Position numbers and translations under genes: made by a program. The notes below the pieces were generated by a model. The model made no database searches, had not been told where the DNA came from, and saw only the letters and a program-made list of their open reading frames with translations. A DNA stretch of 64,000 nt, from positions 160,855 to 224,854 of the forward strand of contig JBGAHL010000005.1 of the NCBI GenBank assembly GCA_044226205.1, read 5' to 3'. The DNA comes from M3007 sp044226205. GTDB lineage: Bacteria > Bacteroidota > Bacteroidia > Chitinophagales > Saprospiraceae. Each line of letters opens with the position of its first letter. The stretch's first letter is position 1. Shown here in pieces: positions 35,798-44,894 of this stretch.

Positions 35798-36990
35798 GCA
35801 AACCCGAAGCATATCGCCGGCGAAAAATTTTGTTTCACAACTCCTATCCGGGTATTCACGGTTCGCAAAAAATGGCCCTGTTGCTCCTGTCGGGCTTGCC
35901 CGAAAAGGAATGGGAAGTGTGGGCCGGCGCCCCGTTCGATACCGCTTTTTTGCAGGAATCCGTGGCTGCCGAATTCCGCCTCGACGGCAAATTGCCCGAA
36001 GGACTGCGGGTGTTTCGCGGAAAACTGTTGCGCCGGAACCCGCTTTCGGTGCTGTTCCTCATCCTGCCCTACTGGTGGCGAACCTGGCGAACCTTGAAGC
36101 GTAAAAAGTTCGATCTGCTGTACGCCTCCAACGAACGTTGCCTTTTTCTGATCGGCATTCCAGCGCGACTGGCCGGTATTCCCGTGTTGTGGCACATCCA
36201 GTCGGGTTTTCGCATGGGGAAGCCCTGGGTGCACCGGCTGGCCGGGCGAATCGCTACCCGCGCGGTGGCGGTATCGGAGGCCGTGCGCAGCGATGCGGGG
36301 CTTGTATTGCCCAAAAGAATATCCAGCAATATAGTATTGATTTACAATGGATTGGAAGATGTGGCGCCTAAAAGTCAGTTGATAAGTCAACAGAAGACCC
36401 GGCTGTTTTACGCGGGCGCCATTACCCCTGAAAAAGGCTTGCACGTGCTGCTGGATGCGCTGCATTTGTTGCCGCCGTCGTTGCTGGCAACGATCAGTTT
36501 GCAGGTGGCCGGGGAGAGCAAGGAGCAATGGTTCGACGACCTTGTTCGCGAAAAAGCGCGGGATTTGCCCGTCCAATTTTTGGGCTACCGCGACGACGTG
36601 CCCGATTTGCTCGCGCAAAGCGACATCGCGATTGTGCCGTCCATTGAATCCGCCGTATTTGACCAAAATGCGGGCAGCCCCAAGCTCATCCATTGGAAGG
36701 AAGGTTTCAATCTGGTGGCTTTGGAAGGAATGCGGGCGGGCGTAGCCGTGCTGGCAGCGGCGACGTACGGTTTAAAAGAGGTGGTGGAGGATGGCCAAAG
36801 CGGCTTGCATTTTGAAACCGGCAACGCGGAAGACCTGGCTCGAAAACTAGCCCTCTTGCTCGCGCAACCCCAACTGCGTCAGACACTTGCAAAAGGCGGC
36901 CGGGAGCGTTTTGCGCAACATTTCTCCGCTGCTGCCATGCGCAGCCGGTTCTACGCTTTGTTCGAAACAATGGTCGAAACGCATGGGTGA
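35794..36990 (+). CDS. Glycosyltransferase family 4 protein
   Basis: A 398-residue GT-B glycosyltransferase. The N-terminal domain opens with KILFHNSYPGIHGSQKMALL. The C-terminal donor domain has FYAGAITPEKGLHVLLDAL, VQFLGYRDDVPDLLAQSDI, and the GT4 E-x7-E type block EGFNLVALEGMRAG. It would add one sugar of the repeat unit on the cytoplasmic face of the membrane, retaining the anomeric configuration of the donor. It is flanked by ATGA with sulfotransferase 2 and an 8-base overlap with the flippase. Donor and acceptor are unknown. Confidence 0.88.
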   Translation: MSKPEAYRRRKILFHNSYPGIHGSQKMALLLLSGLPEKEWEVWAGAPFDTAFLQESVAAEFRLDGKLPEGLRVFRGKLLRRNPLSVLFLILPYWWRTWRTLKRKKFDLLYASNERCLFLIGIPARLAGIPVLWHIQSGFRMGKPWVHRLAGRIATRAVAVSEAVRSDAGLVLPKRISSNIVLIYNGLEDVAPKSQLISQQKTRLFYAGAITPEKGLHVLLDALHLLPPSLLATISLQVAGESKEQWFDDLVREKARDLPVQFLGYRDDVPDLLAQSDIAIVPSIESAVFDQNAGSPKLIHWKEGFNLVALEGMRAGVAVLAAATYGLKEVVEDGQSGLHFETGNAEDLARKLALLLAQPQLRQTLAKGGRERFAQHFSAAAMRSRFYALFETMVETHG

Positions 36991-38308
36991 AAAAGGAGAA
37001 AACAGCGGCGGCTGGCTGGGCAAACTGAGCCGTTTTTCCAGTCACGAGCTGGTGCGCGGCAGCGGGCAGACGCTGTTCATTCGCGTAGCCGGCATCGCTT
37101 TCACCTACGCGTTCAGCCTTATGGTGACCAACCTGCTGGGGCCGGCGGCGTTTGGCGACTATTCATTTTTGGTATTGTTAATCAATGTGTTGTCGGTTTT
37201 TTCAGCCCTTGGTTTTGACGGGCTGGTCGTCCGGCATGTCGCCGCGAAGCAAGCGCTGAACGACTGGCAGGGCCTGATCCGTTTTCACCGTTTGGCCCTG
37301 CGGCTGCAAATCGCGGCTTCTCTCCTGCTCGGAGGCGTGCTGCTGCTGGCCCAATACCTGGGCTGGCTGACGGCTTACGGCAACGCATTTGTTTTTTTGA
37401 TGATCGCGGTGGGCATTTTGCCGCAAACCCTGCTGAAATACCATTCGCAAGCATTCAAAGCGTTTCGGCAAATACGCTGGTACGCCATTTTGAACTACGT
37501 AGCCTCGCCGTTTTTTGCCCTTATTTTGCTGCTGGCGCTGTTTTACGCCGATCCTGAGCGGGCGGCAGGCTGGGCGCAGGTCGGGTCCTTGTGGCTCGCC
37601 ATCGGGCTTGCCCTCGTTATTTGGAAAAAAACGGTGCATTCCGACCGGCCCTACGTTCACCAGACAGCCGCCTGGACGGAATACAAAGACATGGTGCGGC
37701 ACTCGTGGCCTTTTCTGTTGACCGGCTCGGTTATGTTTTTCAATCACTGGATCGATCAGTTGGTGCTGAAAAGCGCTCGCGGCAGTTACGATCTGGGCAT
37801 CTACGCGGCCGGCAACCGCGTCGTCAACCTCGTCACCATCCCGCTGATGGCCGTCAATTCGATCGTGGCGCCCAAACTGGCGCGCTGCTGGGCGCAGCAG
37901 GATCAGGAAGGTCTGCAAAAGGCGGCACGGCAAGCCACCCGTTTGATCATTTGGTCTTCGGCGCCGATTTTCCTCGTGGTGCTGGCGCTGGCTGGGCCTT
38001 TGTTGCATCTTTTCGGTCGCGATTTCCCGGAGGGGGCGCTGGCCATGCGGATTTTGATCATCGGGCAGTTTTGCAACGTGCTGGTGGGGCCAACGGGGGC
38101 CGTGCTCAACATGACCCGTTACGACCGCCTGATGAATAAACTGGCCATGATCAGCGTCGTCGTGAATTTTGTCGTTTCTGCCTGGCTGGCGCCTTCCTGG
38201 GGAGCCGCCGGCGCGGCGACGGGCAGTTCGGCCGGGCTGGTTGTGTTGAACGGACTTGCCTGGTATTTCGTTCGCCGCAAACTCGGTTTTTCCACCATCC
38301 GTTTATGA
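36983..38308 (+). CDS. Polysaccharide repeat-unit flippase (Wzx-like)
   Basis: A 441-residue inner-membrane protein with 12-14 hydrophobic helices, in the MATE/Polysacc_synt superfamily. The N-terminal block LVRGSGQTLFIRVAGIAFTY and the segment NLLGPAAFGDYSFLV are typical of Wzx. It would flip the undecaprenyl-linked repeat unit to the periplasm. The start is an ATG inside the last codons of the glycosyltransferase, and the stop overlaps the polymerase start by ATGA. The longer upstream reading is not used because it lies within the previous gene. Confidence 0.88.
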   Translation: MGEKGENSGGWLGKLSRFSSHELVRGSGQTLFIRVAGIAFTYAFSLMVTNLLGPAAFGDYSFLVLLINVLSVFSALGFDGLVVRHVAAKQALNDWQGLIRFHRLALRLQIAASLLLGGVLLLAQYLGWLTAYGNAFVFLMIAVGILPQTLLKYHSQAFKAFRQIRWYAILNYVASPFFALILLLALFYADPERAAGWAQVGSLWLAIGLALVIWKKTVHSDRPYVHQTAAWTEYKDMVRHSWPFLLTGSVMFFNHWIDQLVLKSARGSYDLGIYAAGNRVVNLVTIPLMAVNSIVAPKLARCWAQQDQEGLQKAARQATRLIIWSSAPIFLVVLALAGPLLHLFGRDFPEGALAMRILIIGQFCNVLVGPTGAVLNMTRYDRLMNKLAMISVVVNFVVSAWLAPSWGAAGAATGSSAGLVVLNGLAWYFVRRKLGFSTIRL

Positions 38309-39531
38309 ACATCACCGACCGGCTTCGAATCAGCGCATTGAGCTTCTACGGGCTTTGTCTGTTCTTTTTGCCGTACACACAGTTGGGCATACCGCTCGGG
38401 TTGTTCAAATTTATTCTCTCCGATTTCTTTCTCCTACTGGCTGTTGCGCTGGTCGGCGTCAGTCGGTTGAGAAAAGGCGAATGGCGGGTGCCCAAACGTT
38501 TTGCAGGCATCGGTCTGTTGTTTTTGCTGCTGTTCGTCATCCTGCTGAGCACCTTTTTCGTGGCGGTGGATCAGTTCAGGTTTTTCGTATCGTTGTTGCC
38601 CTGGCTGTACATCGGCTTGTTTCTGGTGTTGTCGGCCTTGTTGTTTGAAAAACACAGGATGGCTTTCATTCGCACGGTTTTCGTGTATTCGGCGAGTTCG
38701 CTGATCCTCTCGACCCTGCCCTTGTACCTGAATTTTCTCGCCGGCATTCGTTTTCCGGGCATGTTCGACTGGATACGCTACACCTTTCTGACCGGCAATC
38801 CGAACCAGTACGCGGCGTATGTGCTGACCACCACGTTTACCCTGCTGCTGATCATCGAAAGGTTTTACCCGGGCAAACGCTGGTGGGCTTACGCCTTGCT
38901 GGCGCTGGTCACGCTGCCCGCTTTCGGTACGGGTTCGCAAACGGCGTTCGTGATCATGGTAGCGCTCATCGGCAACTACCTGTTCTACCGTTTTTTGTTT
39001 TTGCGGTGGTGGAAAAAAGCCATGCTGGTGCTGCCCGCACTGGCCCTGCTGGGCTATCTGGCGGCCAATTACAAGCAGATTCTGTTGTCGATGGAAGACA
39101 TCGGCGGGGTGCGGCGGGCCGCCAAGATCGTCAGCCTGATCGTGGAAGGCGACCCTTCTCAATCGGAGAGCAACATCGATGTGCGCGTTTCGCAACTGGA
39201 AGAGGCGGCGGATTTGTTTCCCGAGCACCCGATTCTCGGCGTCGGTCTGGCCAATTTCAAAGCCTACCACAAACGTCACGAACTGCACAACACCTTCGGG
39301 GCCATCCTCATCGAAGCGGGCATTATCGGCTTCATCGCCCTGATGTTGTTTTTCGGGGCTGTATTCTGGCAAATCGTATCGGCCGGCGCGCCCTGGCAAC
39401 TTCGCCTGTTTGTTGTGGGCAACTACCTGTTATTCATGGTGATGAACCTGACCCACCTCTACCTCCGCGAGCGCTGGTCGTGGGTGTTTTTGTTGGTGAC
39501 TTTGTTTTGTTTTTACCAAAAAAAGCGGTGA
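38305..39531 (+). CDS. O-antigen polymerase/ligase-like membrane protein (Wzy candidate)
   Basis: A 408-residue membrane protein with about 10-12 helices. A large extracytoplasmic loop contains VRVSQLEEAADLFPEHPILG, followed by GVGLANFKAYHKRHELHNTFG. The GxGxxNF...HN pattern is characteristic of the Wzy_C/O-antigen ligase family. Next to a Wzx flippase and with a Wzz-like protein in the same locus, a polymerase role is more likely than a ligase role. It overlaps the third sulfotransferase through GTGA. Confidence 0.83.
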   Translation: MNITDRLRISALSFYGLCLFFLPYTQLGIPLGLFKFILSDFFLLLAVALVGVSRLRKGEWRVPKRFAGIGLLFLLLFVILLSTFFVAVDQFRFFVSLLPWLYIGLFLVLSALLFEKHRMAFIRTVFVYSASSLILSTLPLYLNFLAGIRFPGMFDWIRYTFLTGNPNQYAAYVLTTTFTLLLIIERFYPGKRWWAYALLALVTLPAFGTGSQTAFVIMVALIGNYLFYRFLFLRWWKKAMLVLPALALLGYLAANYKQILLSMEDIGGVRRAAKIVSLIVEGDPSQSESNIDVRVSQLEEAADLFPEHPILGVGLANFKAYHKRHELHNTFGAILIEAGIIGFIALMLFFGAVFWQIVSAGAPWQLRLFVVGNYLLFMVMNLTHLYLRERWSWVFLLVTLFCFYQKKR

Positions 39532-40520
39532 ATCAAGGATTTACATCGGGTGTTTTCGTGGCCGGGTTTCGCAAATGCGGCACTACGAGCGTGTACGATT
39601 TTTTGGCGCAAACCGGGCTTTTTCGGGTGGCGCGGTACAAGGAACCCCAGTTTTTCTGCCTGCCCGCCCCGCTTGTCGCGCAGCATATCGACTGGTACGA
39701 TCAGCTTTTTGAAGGGAATCGACAAAGGCCCCTGCTCGACGGCTCCACCCTGTACGTAACCGACATGGGCCTTCGGGAAAAAGTCAGACAATACGTTGAA
39801 AACCCGCGTTTTATCGTGTGCCTGCGCGACCCCGCCCGGCGTTTTTTTTCAGCCTACTGGCATCAGCGCGCCAAACCGGGCGGTATTGAAACGCGCAGTT
39901 TCGATGACATACTGAAAGGGCTGCATTCGGGCAACGGCGATCTTTGGCAGCAGGAACAAAAAATGCTCGAACAGGCGGCTCAACATGGCCAAATCAACCT
40001 GCGCGACCTGGCGGACCAATACCACCGCCGGCACTACGGTGCGCCTTTCGCGACCGAGGGGATCGACCCTTTTGCATTTTTTCGCTATGCCGGCGAGTCG
40101 ATGTACAGCCGCTTCATGGCGCCCTGGCTGAATGCCGCCGACACGCACGTCATCATTTTTGAAAACCTCGTGGCCCGGCCGGAAGAGGAACTGAACCGCC
40201 TGACCAACTTCCTGCAACTTCCGCCCGATACTCCCCTGTCCATGCCGCCCAACCGCAATAAAAATTACAACGCCTCGAAGTCCATTCTGCTGAATCGCCT
40301 GGCCCGGACCGGTTTGTACGATTGGGCCAAGCGGCTGGCGCCCGATTTTTTGAAAAGCAGAATCAGGGAAAAATGGTTCTCGGCCTCGGATAAAATGACT
40401 TCTTTACAATTAAAAACAGTAAGGGAAATTTTGGCTGAGGAATATTTATTTTGGAGAAACGAGATGCCATCGGCAAGCCAGGCATGGTCGGAACAAGCAA
40501 CAGGGCATGAAGGGCGATAA
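39528..40520 (+). CDS. Sulfotransferase 3
   Basis: A 330-residue PAPS-dependent sulfotransferase starting at GTG within the polymerase stop. FRKCGTTSVYDFL (14-26) is the 5'-phosphosulfate loop, with Cys in place of the more usual Gly or Ser. FIVCLRDPARRFFSAYWHQ is the 3'-phosphate site. It also has an insertion around residues 130-175 not seen in the other two. A far longer frame exists upstream but runs in the polymerase gene and is not used. The last 14 bases overlap the next glycosyltransferase. It is the third sulfotransferase in 6.5 kb. Confidence 0.88.
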   Translation: MNQGFTSGVFVAGFRKCGTTSVYDFLAQTGLFRVARYKEPQFFCLPAPLVAQHIDWYDQLFEGNRQRPLLDGSTLYVTDMGLREKVRQYVENPRFIVCLRDPARRFFSAYWHQRAKPGGIETRSFDDILKGLHSGNGDLWQQEQKMLEQAAQHGQINLRDLADQYHRRHYGAPFATEGIDPFAFFRYAGESMYSRFMAPWLNAADTHVIIFENLVARPEEELNRLTNFLQLPPDTPLSMPPNRNKNYNASKSILLNRLARTGLYDWAKRLAPDFLKSRIREKWFSASDKMTSLQLKTVREILAEEYLFWRNEMPSASQAWSEQATGHEGR

Positions 40521-41622
40521 AAAACTAGCCCTCGTTTCAAACACGACCTGGAGTGTCTGGAATTTTCGAAAAGGCCTGATTGTCAGTTTATTAAATGCGG
40601 GGTGGCAAGTCGATGTAATTGCCCCGCCGGGCATTTTTGTCGAGCAGATCGAACGAATAGGTTGCCGCTTTTTGCCCTTGCAGCAACTGGCGCCAAAGGG
40701 GAAAAGGGCCTTTCAGGATCTGTTGCTCGTCAGGGAGTTACGCAACTATTTCCGCCAGGGCAACTATCGCTGGATTCTCTCCTACACGATCAAACCCAAC
40801 CTGTACACCGGTTTTGCATTGGGAAAAAAAGGCGCCCGCTGGCTGCCCACGGTGAACGGGCTCGGGGTCGTATTTTTACAAAAAAACGGGCTGTTCCGCC
40901 TGGCCGCCTTGTTGTATCGTTTGTCGTTTCGCAGGGCGCATCGGGTTGTTTTTCAAAACGAAGACGACCGCCTTTTTTTTGAAAAAAACGGTATGGTCGC
41001 CGCCGCCAAAACCGTTCAGGTGGCAGGCTCGGGCATCGATTTGACGGCATTTCAGCCCTTGCCCGGCAAACAATTCGAGCGGGCGCCCGTTTTTCTATTT
41101 GCGGGACGGCTCATTGCCGAGAAAGGCGTCAGGGAGTACATCGACGCGGCGCGGCAATTGCAATCCGCTTGTCCCGCCGCCCGCTGCCTGATTTCAGGGC
41201 TGCCAGCCGAAAACCCCCGCGCGCTGGCCAGGGCTGCGCTGGAAACGCATCTGGAAGGGAGTGGCGTAGCGTTGCTCTCGCCGACCGACGACATGGCAAG
41301 CCTGCTCGATCAGGTGGATTGCGTCGTCTTGCCCTCCTACTACGGCGAGGGCGTGCCCCGCATCCTTCTCGAAGCGCTCGCCAAAGGGCTGCCGGTGATT
41401 ACCAGCGACATGCCCGGCTGCCGGGATACCGTCGAGCAGGGGCGCAACGGCTGGCTCGTGCCGGCTCGCGATACGGAAGCCTTATTCCGGGCAATGTTTG
41501 CGTTTTGTCAAATGTCGCCGCAACTTCGCGCCGAATTGGGCCGGGAGGGGCGTTTAAAAGCAGAAAGTAAGTTCGACGAACAATTGATCATCCAAAAATA
41601 CCTGGCCATTCTCGATTCATGA
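40507..41622 (+). CDS. Glycosyltransferase family 4 protein (PglA/WbnK-like)
   Basis: A 371-residue GT-B enzyme. The opening LALVSNTTWSVWNFRKGLIV, then YTIKPNLYTGFAL and LPTVNGLGVVFLQKNG, are typical of the GT4 group that includes PglA and several HexNAc or galactosyl transferases. The donor site has FLFAGRLIAEKGVREYIDAA and EGVPRILLEALAKGLPVIT. It overlaps the third sulfotransferase by 14 bases and gmd by ATGA. Substrates are unknown. Confidence 0.88.
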   Translation: MKGDKKLALVSNTTWSVWNFRKGLIVSLLNAGWQVDVIAPPGIFVEQIERIGCRFLPLQQLAPKGKRAFQDLLLVRELRNYFRQGNYRWILSYTIKPNLYTGFALGKKGARWLPTVNGLGVVFLQKNGLFRLAALLYRLSFRRAHRVVFQNEDDRLFFEKNGMVAAAKTVQVAGSGIDLTAFQPLPGKQFERAPVFLFAGRLIAEKGVREYIDAARQLQSACPAARCLISGLPAENPRALARAALETHLEGSGVALLSPTDDMASLLDQVDCVVLPSYYGEGVPRILLEALAKGLPVITSDMPGCRDTVEQGRNGWLVPARDTEALFRAMFAFCQMSPQLRAELGREGRLKAESKFDEQLIIQKYLAILDS

Positions 41623-42731
41623 AAACCGCTTTAATAACCGGCGTAACAGGGCAGGACGGCGCCTATCTGGCTGAAATTCTGTTGAAAAAAGGCTATCAGG
41701 TGCACGGCATCAAACGGCGCAGCTCCTTGTTCAATACCGACCGCATCGACCACCTGTATCAGGACCCGCACGAACTGGGGCGCAATTTTATCCTGCATTA
41801 CGGCGACCTGACCGACTCTACCAATCTCATCCGAATCGTACAGCAGGTGCAGCCCGACGAAATCTACAACCTCGGCGCGCAAAGCCACGTGCAGGTGAGT
41901 TTCGAGACGCCCGAGTACACCGCCAATGCCGATGCAATCGGCGCCTTGCGGCTGCTGGAAGCCATTCGTTTGCTCGGTTTATCGGGCAAAACGCGTTTTT
42001 ACCAGGCCTCCACGTCTGAAATGTACGGCCTGGTGCAAGAGACTCCGCAAACGGAAAAGACGCCGTTTTACCCCCGTTCTCCTTATGGCGTGGCAAAATT
42101 GTACGCCTACTGGATTACCGTCAACTACCGCGAGGCCTACGACCTGTACGCCTGCAACGGCATCCTGTTCAACCACGAAAGCCCGATTCGAGGCGAGACC
42201 TTCGTGACCCGGAAAATTACCCGCGCTGCAGCCAAGATCGCCCTGGGCCTGCAAGACAAACTCTGGCTGGGCAACCTGGATGCCAAACGCGACTGGGGCC
42301 ATGCCCGCGATTACGCGGAGGCCATGTGGCTGATCCTGCAACAAGACCAACCGGAGGATTTTGTGGTTGCGACCGGCATCACCACCTCCGTCCGCGACTT
42401 CTGCCGAATGGCTTTCCGCGAACTCGGGGTGGAACTCGAATTTAAAGGGGCCGGGGCCGACGAAAAAGGCTACGTGGCCGACATAAAAGCCAGCGGTTTT
42501 CATTTCAAACCCGGGCAGGAGGTCATCAGCATCGACCCGCGCTACTTCCGGCCGGCCGAGGTCGATCTGCTGGTCGGCGACGCCAGCAAAGCCAATCGGC
42601 AACTCGGCTGGAAGCCGCAGCATACTTTGGCCGATCTGGTGCATGAAATGGTGCAAAACGACCTGACCCTGTTTCACCGCGAACGATTTTTGAAAGAGGG
42701 CGGATTCGATATCAGAAACCAGTTTGAGTAA
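41619..42731 (+). CDS. gmd: GDP-mannose 4,6-dehydratase
   Basis: Converts GDP-mannose to GDP-4-keto-6-deoxymannose, the first step to GDP-L-fucose. The 370-residue SDR enzyme has ITGVTGQDGAYLAEIL (GxxGxxG, 8-14). FYQASTSEMYG supplies the catalytic Ser/Thr-Glu, and SPYGVAKLYAYW the Tyr-Lys pair. NHESPIRGETFVTRKI and AKRDWGHARDYAEAMW are strong gmd signatures. It is coupled to the preceding glycosyltransferase by ATGA. fcl follows at 42739. Confidence 0.97.
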   Translation: MKTALITGVTGQDGAYLAEILLKKGYQVHGIKRRSSLFNTDRIDHLYQDPHELGRNFILHYGDLTDSTNLIRIVQQVQPDEIYNLGAQSHVQVSFETPEYTANADAIGALRLLEAIRLLGLSGKTRFYQASTSEMYGLVQETPQTEKTPFYPRSPYGVAKLYAYWITVNYREAYDLYACNGILFNHESPIRGETFVTRKITRAAAKIALGLQDKLWLGNLDAKRDWGHARDYAEAMWLILQQDQPEDFVVATGITTSVRDFCRMAFRELGVELEFKGAGADEKGYVADIKASGFHFKPGQEVISIDPRYFRPAEVDLLVGDASKANRQLGWKPQHTLADLVHEMVQNDLTLFHRERFLKEGGFDIRNQFE

Positions 42732-42738
42732 GGGTTTT

Positions 42739-43665
42739 ATGGAAAAAAATGCCAAAATATACGTGGCCGGGCATCGCGGCATGGTCGGTTCGGCCATTTT
42801 GAGAAAACTTCGGGCAGAGGGCTACACCAACTTCGTCCTTCGGGATTCGGCCCAACTCGATCTGCGCAGTCAGGTGGAAGTCGATGAGTTTTTTCGCAGG
42901 GAAAAGCCCGATTACGTATTTCTGGCGGCGGCCAAGGTGGGCGGCATTCTGGCCAACAACACCTATAGGGCTGAATTTTTGTACGACAACCTCATGATCG
43001 AAGCCAATGTCATTCATTCGGCTTACCGGTACGGCGTCAAAAAACTCATGTTTCTGGGGTCCTCCTGCATTTATCCCAAAATGGCGCCGCAGCCTTTGCA
43101 GGAAGACAGTCTGCTCACCGGGCTGCTCGAACCCACCAACGAGCCGTACGCCATCGCCAAAATCGCGGGAATCAAACTTTGCGACGCCTACCGCGACCAG
43201 TACGGTTGTAATTTTGTTTCGGTCATGCCGACCAATCTGTACGGCCCCAACGACAACTACCACCCTCAAAACAGCCACGTCCTGCCCGCCATGCTCCGCC
43301 GTTTTCACGAAGCGGTCAAAAATGGCGAGCCTGCCGTCACGATTTGGGGGACCGGCACGCCGCGCAGGGAATTCCTCCATGTCGATGATCTGGCCGACGC
43401 CTGCTACTACCTCATGGAGCACTACAATGAGCCCGGCCTGGTCAATATCGGCGTGGGGGCCGACATCTCCATCCTCGAACTGGCTCAAATGGTTGCGCGC
43501 ATCACAGGGTTTGGCGGCGAGATACGCCACGACCTGTCGAAGCCCGACGGCACACCTCGTAAATTGATGGATGTGAGCAAGTTACACGCCATGGGCTGGA
43601 AAGCGCGCATCGAACTGGAGGCCGGAATAAGGGAAGTTTATCAGGAAGTCAAACATCTATTTTGA
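42739..43665 (+). CDS. fcl: GDP-L-fucose synthase
   Basis: Epimerises and reduces the gmd product to GDP-L-fucose with NADPH. The 308-residue protein has VAGHRGMVGSAILRKL (GxxGxxG, 11-17), FLGSSCIYPKMAPQPL and NEPYAIAKIAG (Tyr-Lys). The ATG at 42739 is preferred over a TTG at 42724 because the family starts with a few residues before KIYVAGHRG. It directly follows gmd and precedes manC, completing the path from mannose 1-phosphate to GDP-fucose. Confidence 0.96.
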   Translation: MEKNAKIYVAGHRGMVGSAILRKLRAEGYTNFVLRDSAQLDLRSQVEVDEFFRREKPDYVFLAAAKVGGILANNTYRAEFLYDNLMIEANVIHSAYRYGVKKLMFLGSSCIYPKMAPQPLQEDSLLTGLLEPTNEPYAIAKIAGIKLCDAYRDQYGCNFVSVMPTNLYGPNDNYHPQNSHVLPAMLRRFHEAVKNGEPAVTIWGTGTPRREFLHVDDLADACYYLMEHYNEPGLVNIGVGADISILELAQMVARITGFGGEIRHDLSKPDGTPRKLMDVSKLHAMGWKARIELEAGIREVYQEVKHLF

Positions 43666-43669
43666 AAAT

Positions 43670-44752
43670 ATGAACAACGAACATACTTACGTAGCGATCA
43701 TGGCCGGCGGGGTTGGCAGCCGTTTCTGGCCGGGAAGCCGGGAGGCGCACCCCAAGCAATTCCTCGACATGCTCGGGGTCGGAAAGAGCCTTTTGCGGCT
43801 CACTTTCGAGCGCTTTTTGCCGATCTGCAGCCCTGATCACTTTTTTATCGTGACCAATGCCGCGTACAAAGACCTGGTAAAAGAACAATTGCCCGAACTC
43901 GGCGATCACCAGATCCTCTGCGAACCCAGCCGCAACAACACCGCGCCCTGCGTTGCCTATGCCTCGTTCAAGATCAGCGCCCTCGATCCGCAGGCCAACA
44001 TCGTGATTGCCCCCAGCGATCACGTCGTGCTGAAAGAGCAGGCATTTTTGGATAAAATCAATCGCGGGTTGGCGTTTGCTTCTTCGCACGAAGCGCTGGT
44101 CACTTTGGGTATTCAGCCCTCGCGCCCGGATACAGGCTACGGTTATATTCAGTTTCAGTCGGAATCGGACGGTGGCGTACACAAAGTGCTGCGTTTTACC
44201 GAAAAACCCGATCTCGCCACGGCCATGGAGTTCGTCACTTCCGGAGAATATCTTTGGAATGCCGGCATTTTCATCTGGAACGTCGGCGCGATTTTAAAGG
44301 CATTCAAAGACCTTGCGCCCGATATTTTCGATATTTTAGAAAAAGGTTCCGGCAAGTATAATACCGCTGAGGAACAGGCATTTATCGACGAACACTACCC
44401 TACTACGCCCAATATTTCCGTCGATTTTGCTATTCTGGAAAAAGCCGACAATGTGTACACCATCCCGAGTGAATTCGGGTGGTCCGATTTGGGTACCTGG
44501 GCCAGTTTGCACGCCGAGCGCCCGAAAGACGAAAATGACAATTTGCTGCAAGGCGATACGATTCTGGCCATCGATTCGGACAACTGCCTCGTCCGGGCCC
44601 CTTCCGGCAAGCTGGTGGTCGTGAAAGATCTCAGTGATTTTATCGTGGTGGACACCGGGGATGTCCTGCTCATTCACCCCCGATCAAAGGAGCAGGAGAT
44701 CAAACAACTGACGGCACAAGTGAAAGCCTTGTTTGGTGAAAAATTCCTTTAA
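43670..44752 (+). CDS. manC: Mannose-1-phosphate guanylyltransferase
   Basis: Makes GDP-mannose from mannose 1-phosphate and GTP. IMAGGVGSRFWPGSREAHPK (10-29) is the nucleotidyltransferase signature loop, and FTEKPDLATAMEF and the C-terminal DVLLIHPRSKEQEIKQL are also typical. At 360 residues it has no fused phosphomannose isomerase domain, so the one-domain form is present. It is the last gene of the large locus; no obvious terminator follows. Confidence 0.95.
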   Translation: MNNEHTYVAIMAGGVGSRFWPGSREAHPKQFLDMLGVGKSLLRLTFERFLPICSPDHFFIVTNAAYKDLVKEQLPELGDHQILCEPSRNNTAPCVAYASFKISALDPQANIVIAPSDHVVLKEQAFLDKINRGLAFASSHEALVTLGIQPSRPDTGYGYIQFQSESDGGVHKVLRFTEKPDLATAMEFVTSGEYLWNAGIFIWNVGAILKAFKDLAPDIFDILEKGSGKYNTAEEQAFIDEHYPTTPNISVDFAILEKADNVYTIPSEFGWSDLGTWASLHAERPKDENDNLLQGDTILAIDSDNCLVRAPSGKLVVVKDLSDFIVVDTGDVLLIHPRSKEQEIKQLTAQVKALFGEKFL

Positions 44753-44786
44753 AATCAGGCACTTAAAAAAATTTTGACAAAAAAAC

Positions 44787-44833
44787 TTGGCTATTAATGC
44801 CTGCTGCCTACATTAGCGCCTGTAATACTTTTG
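44787..44833 (+). promoter_or_regulatory. Promoter candidates upstream of the DUF433 gene
   Basis: TTG at 44787-44789 and TACATTAG at 44809-44816 (19-base spacing, one mismatch to TAnnTTTG) form one candidate. An exact TACTTTTG lies at 44826-44833 but has no TTG at the right distance. Either would serve the gene at 44895. Confidence 0.35.
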
Positions 44834-44894
44834 TTTAATCCTCCCTGAATTTGTATAGTCCCGGTTCACTTTGTCGTACAAACAGCACCGGATT

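Noticed and set aside
38883..39527. In-frame N-terminal extension of sulfotransferase 3
   Set aside because: It overlaps the polymerase gene in another frame and has no homology; the GTG at 39528 gives the family start.
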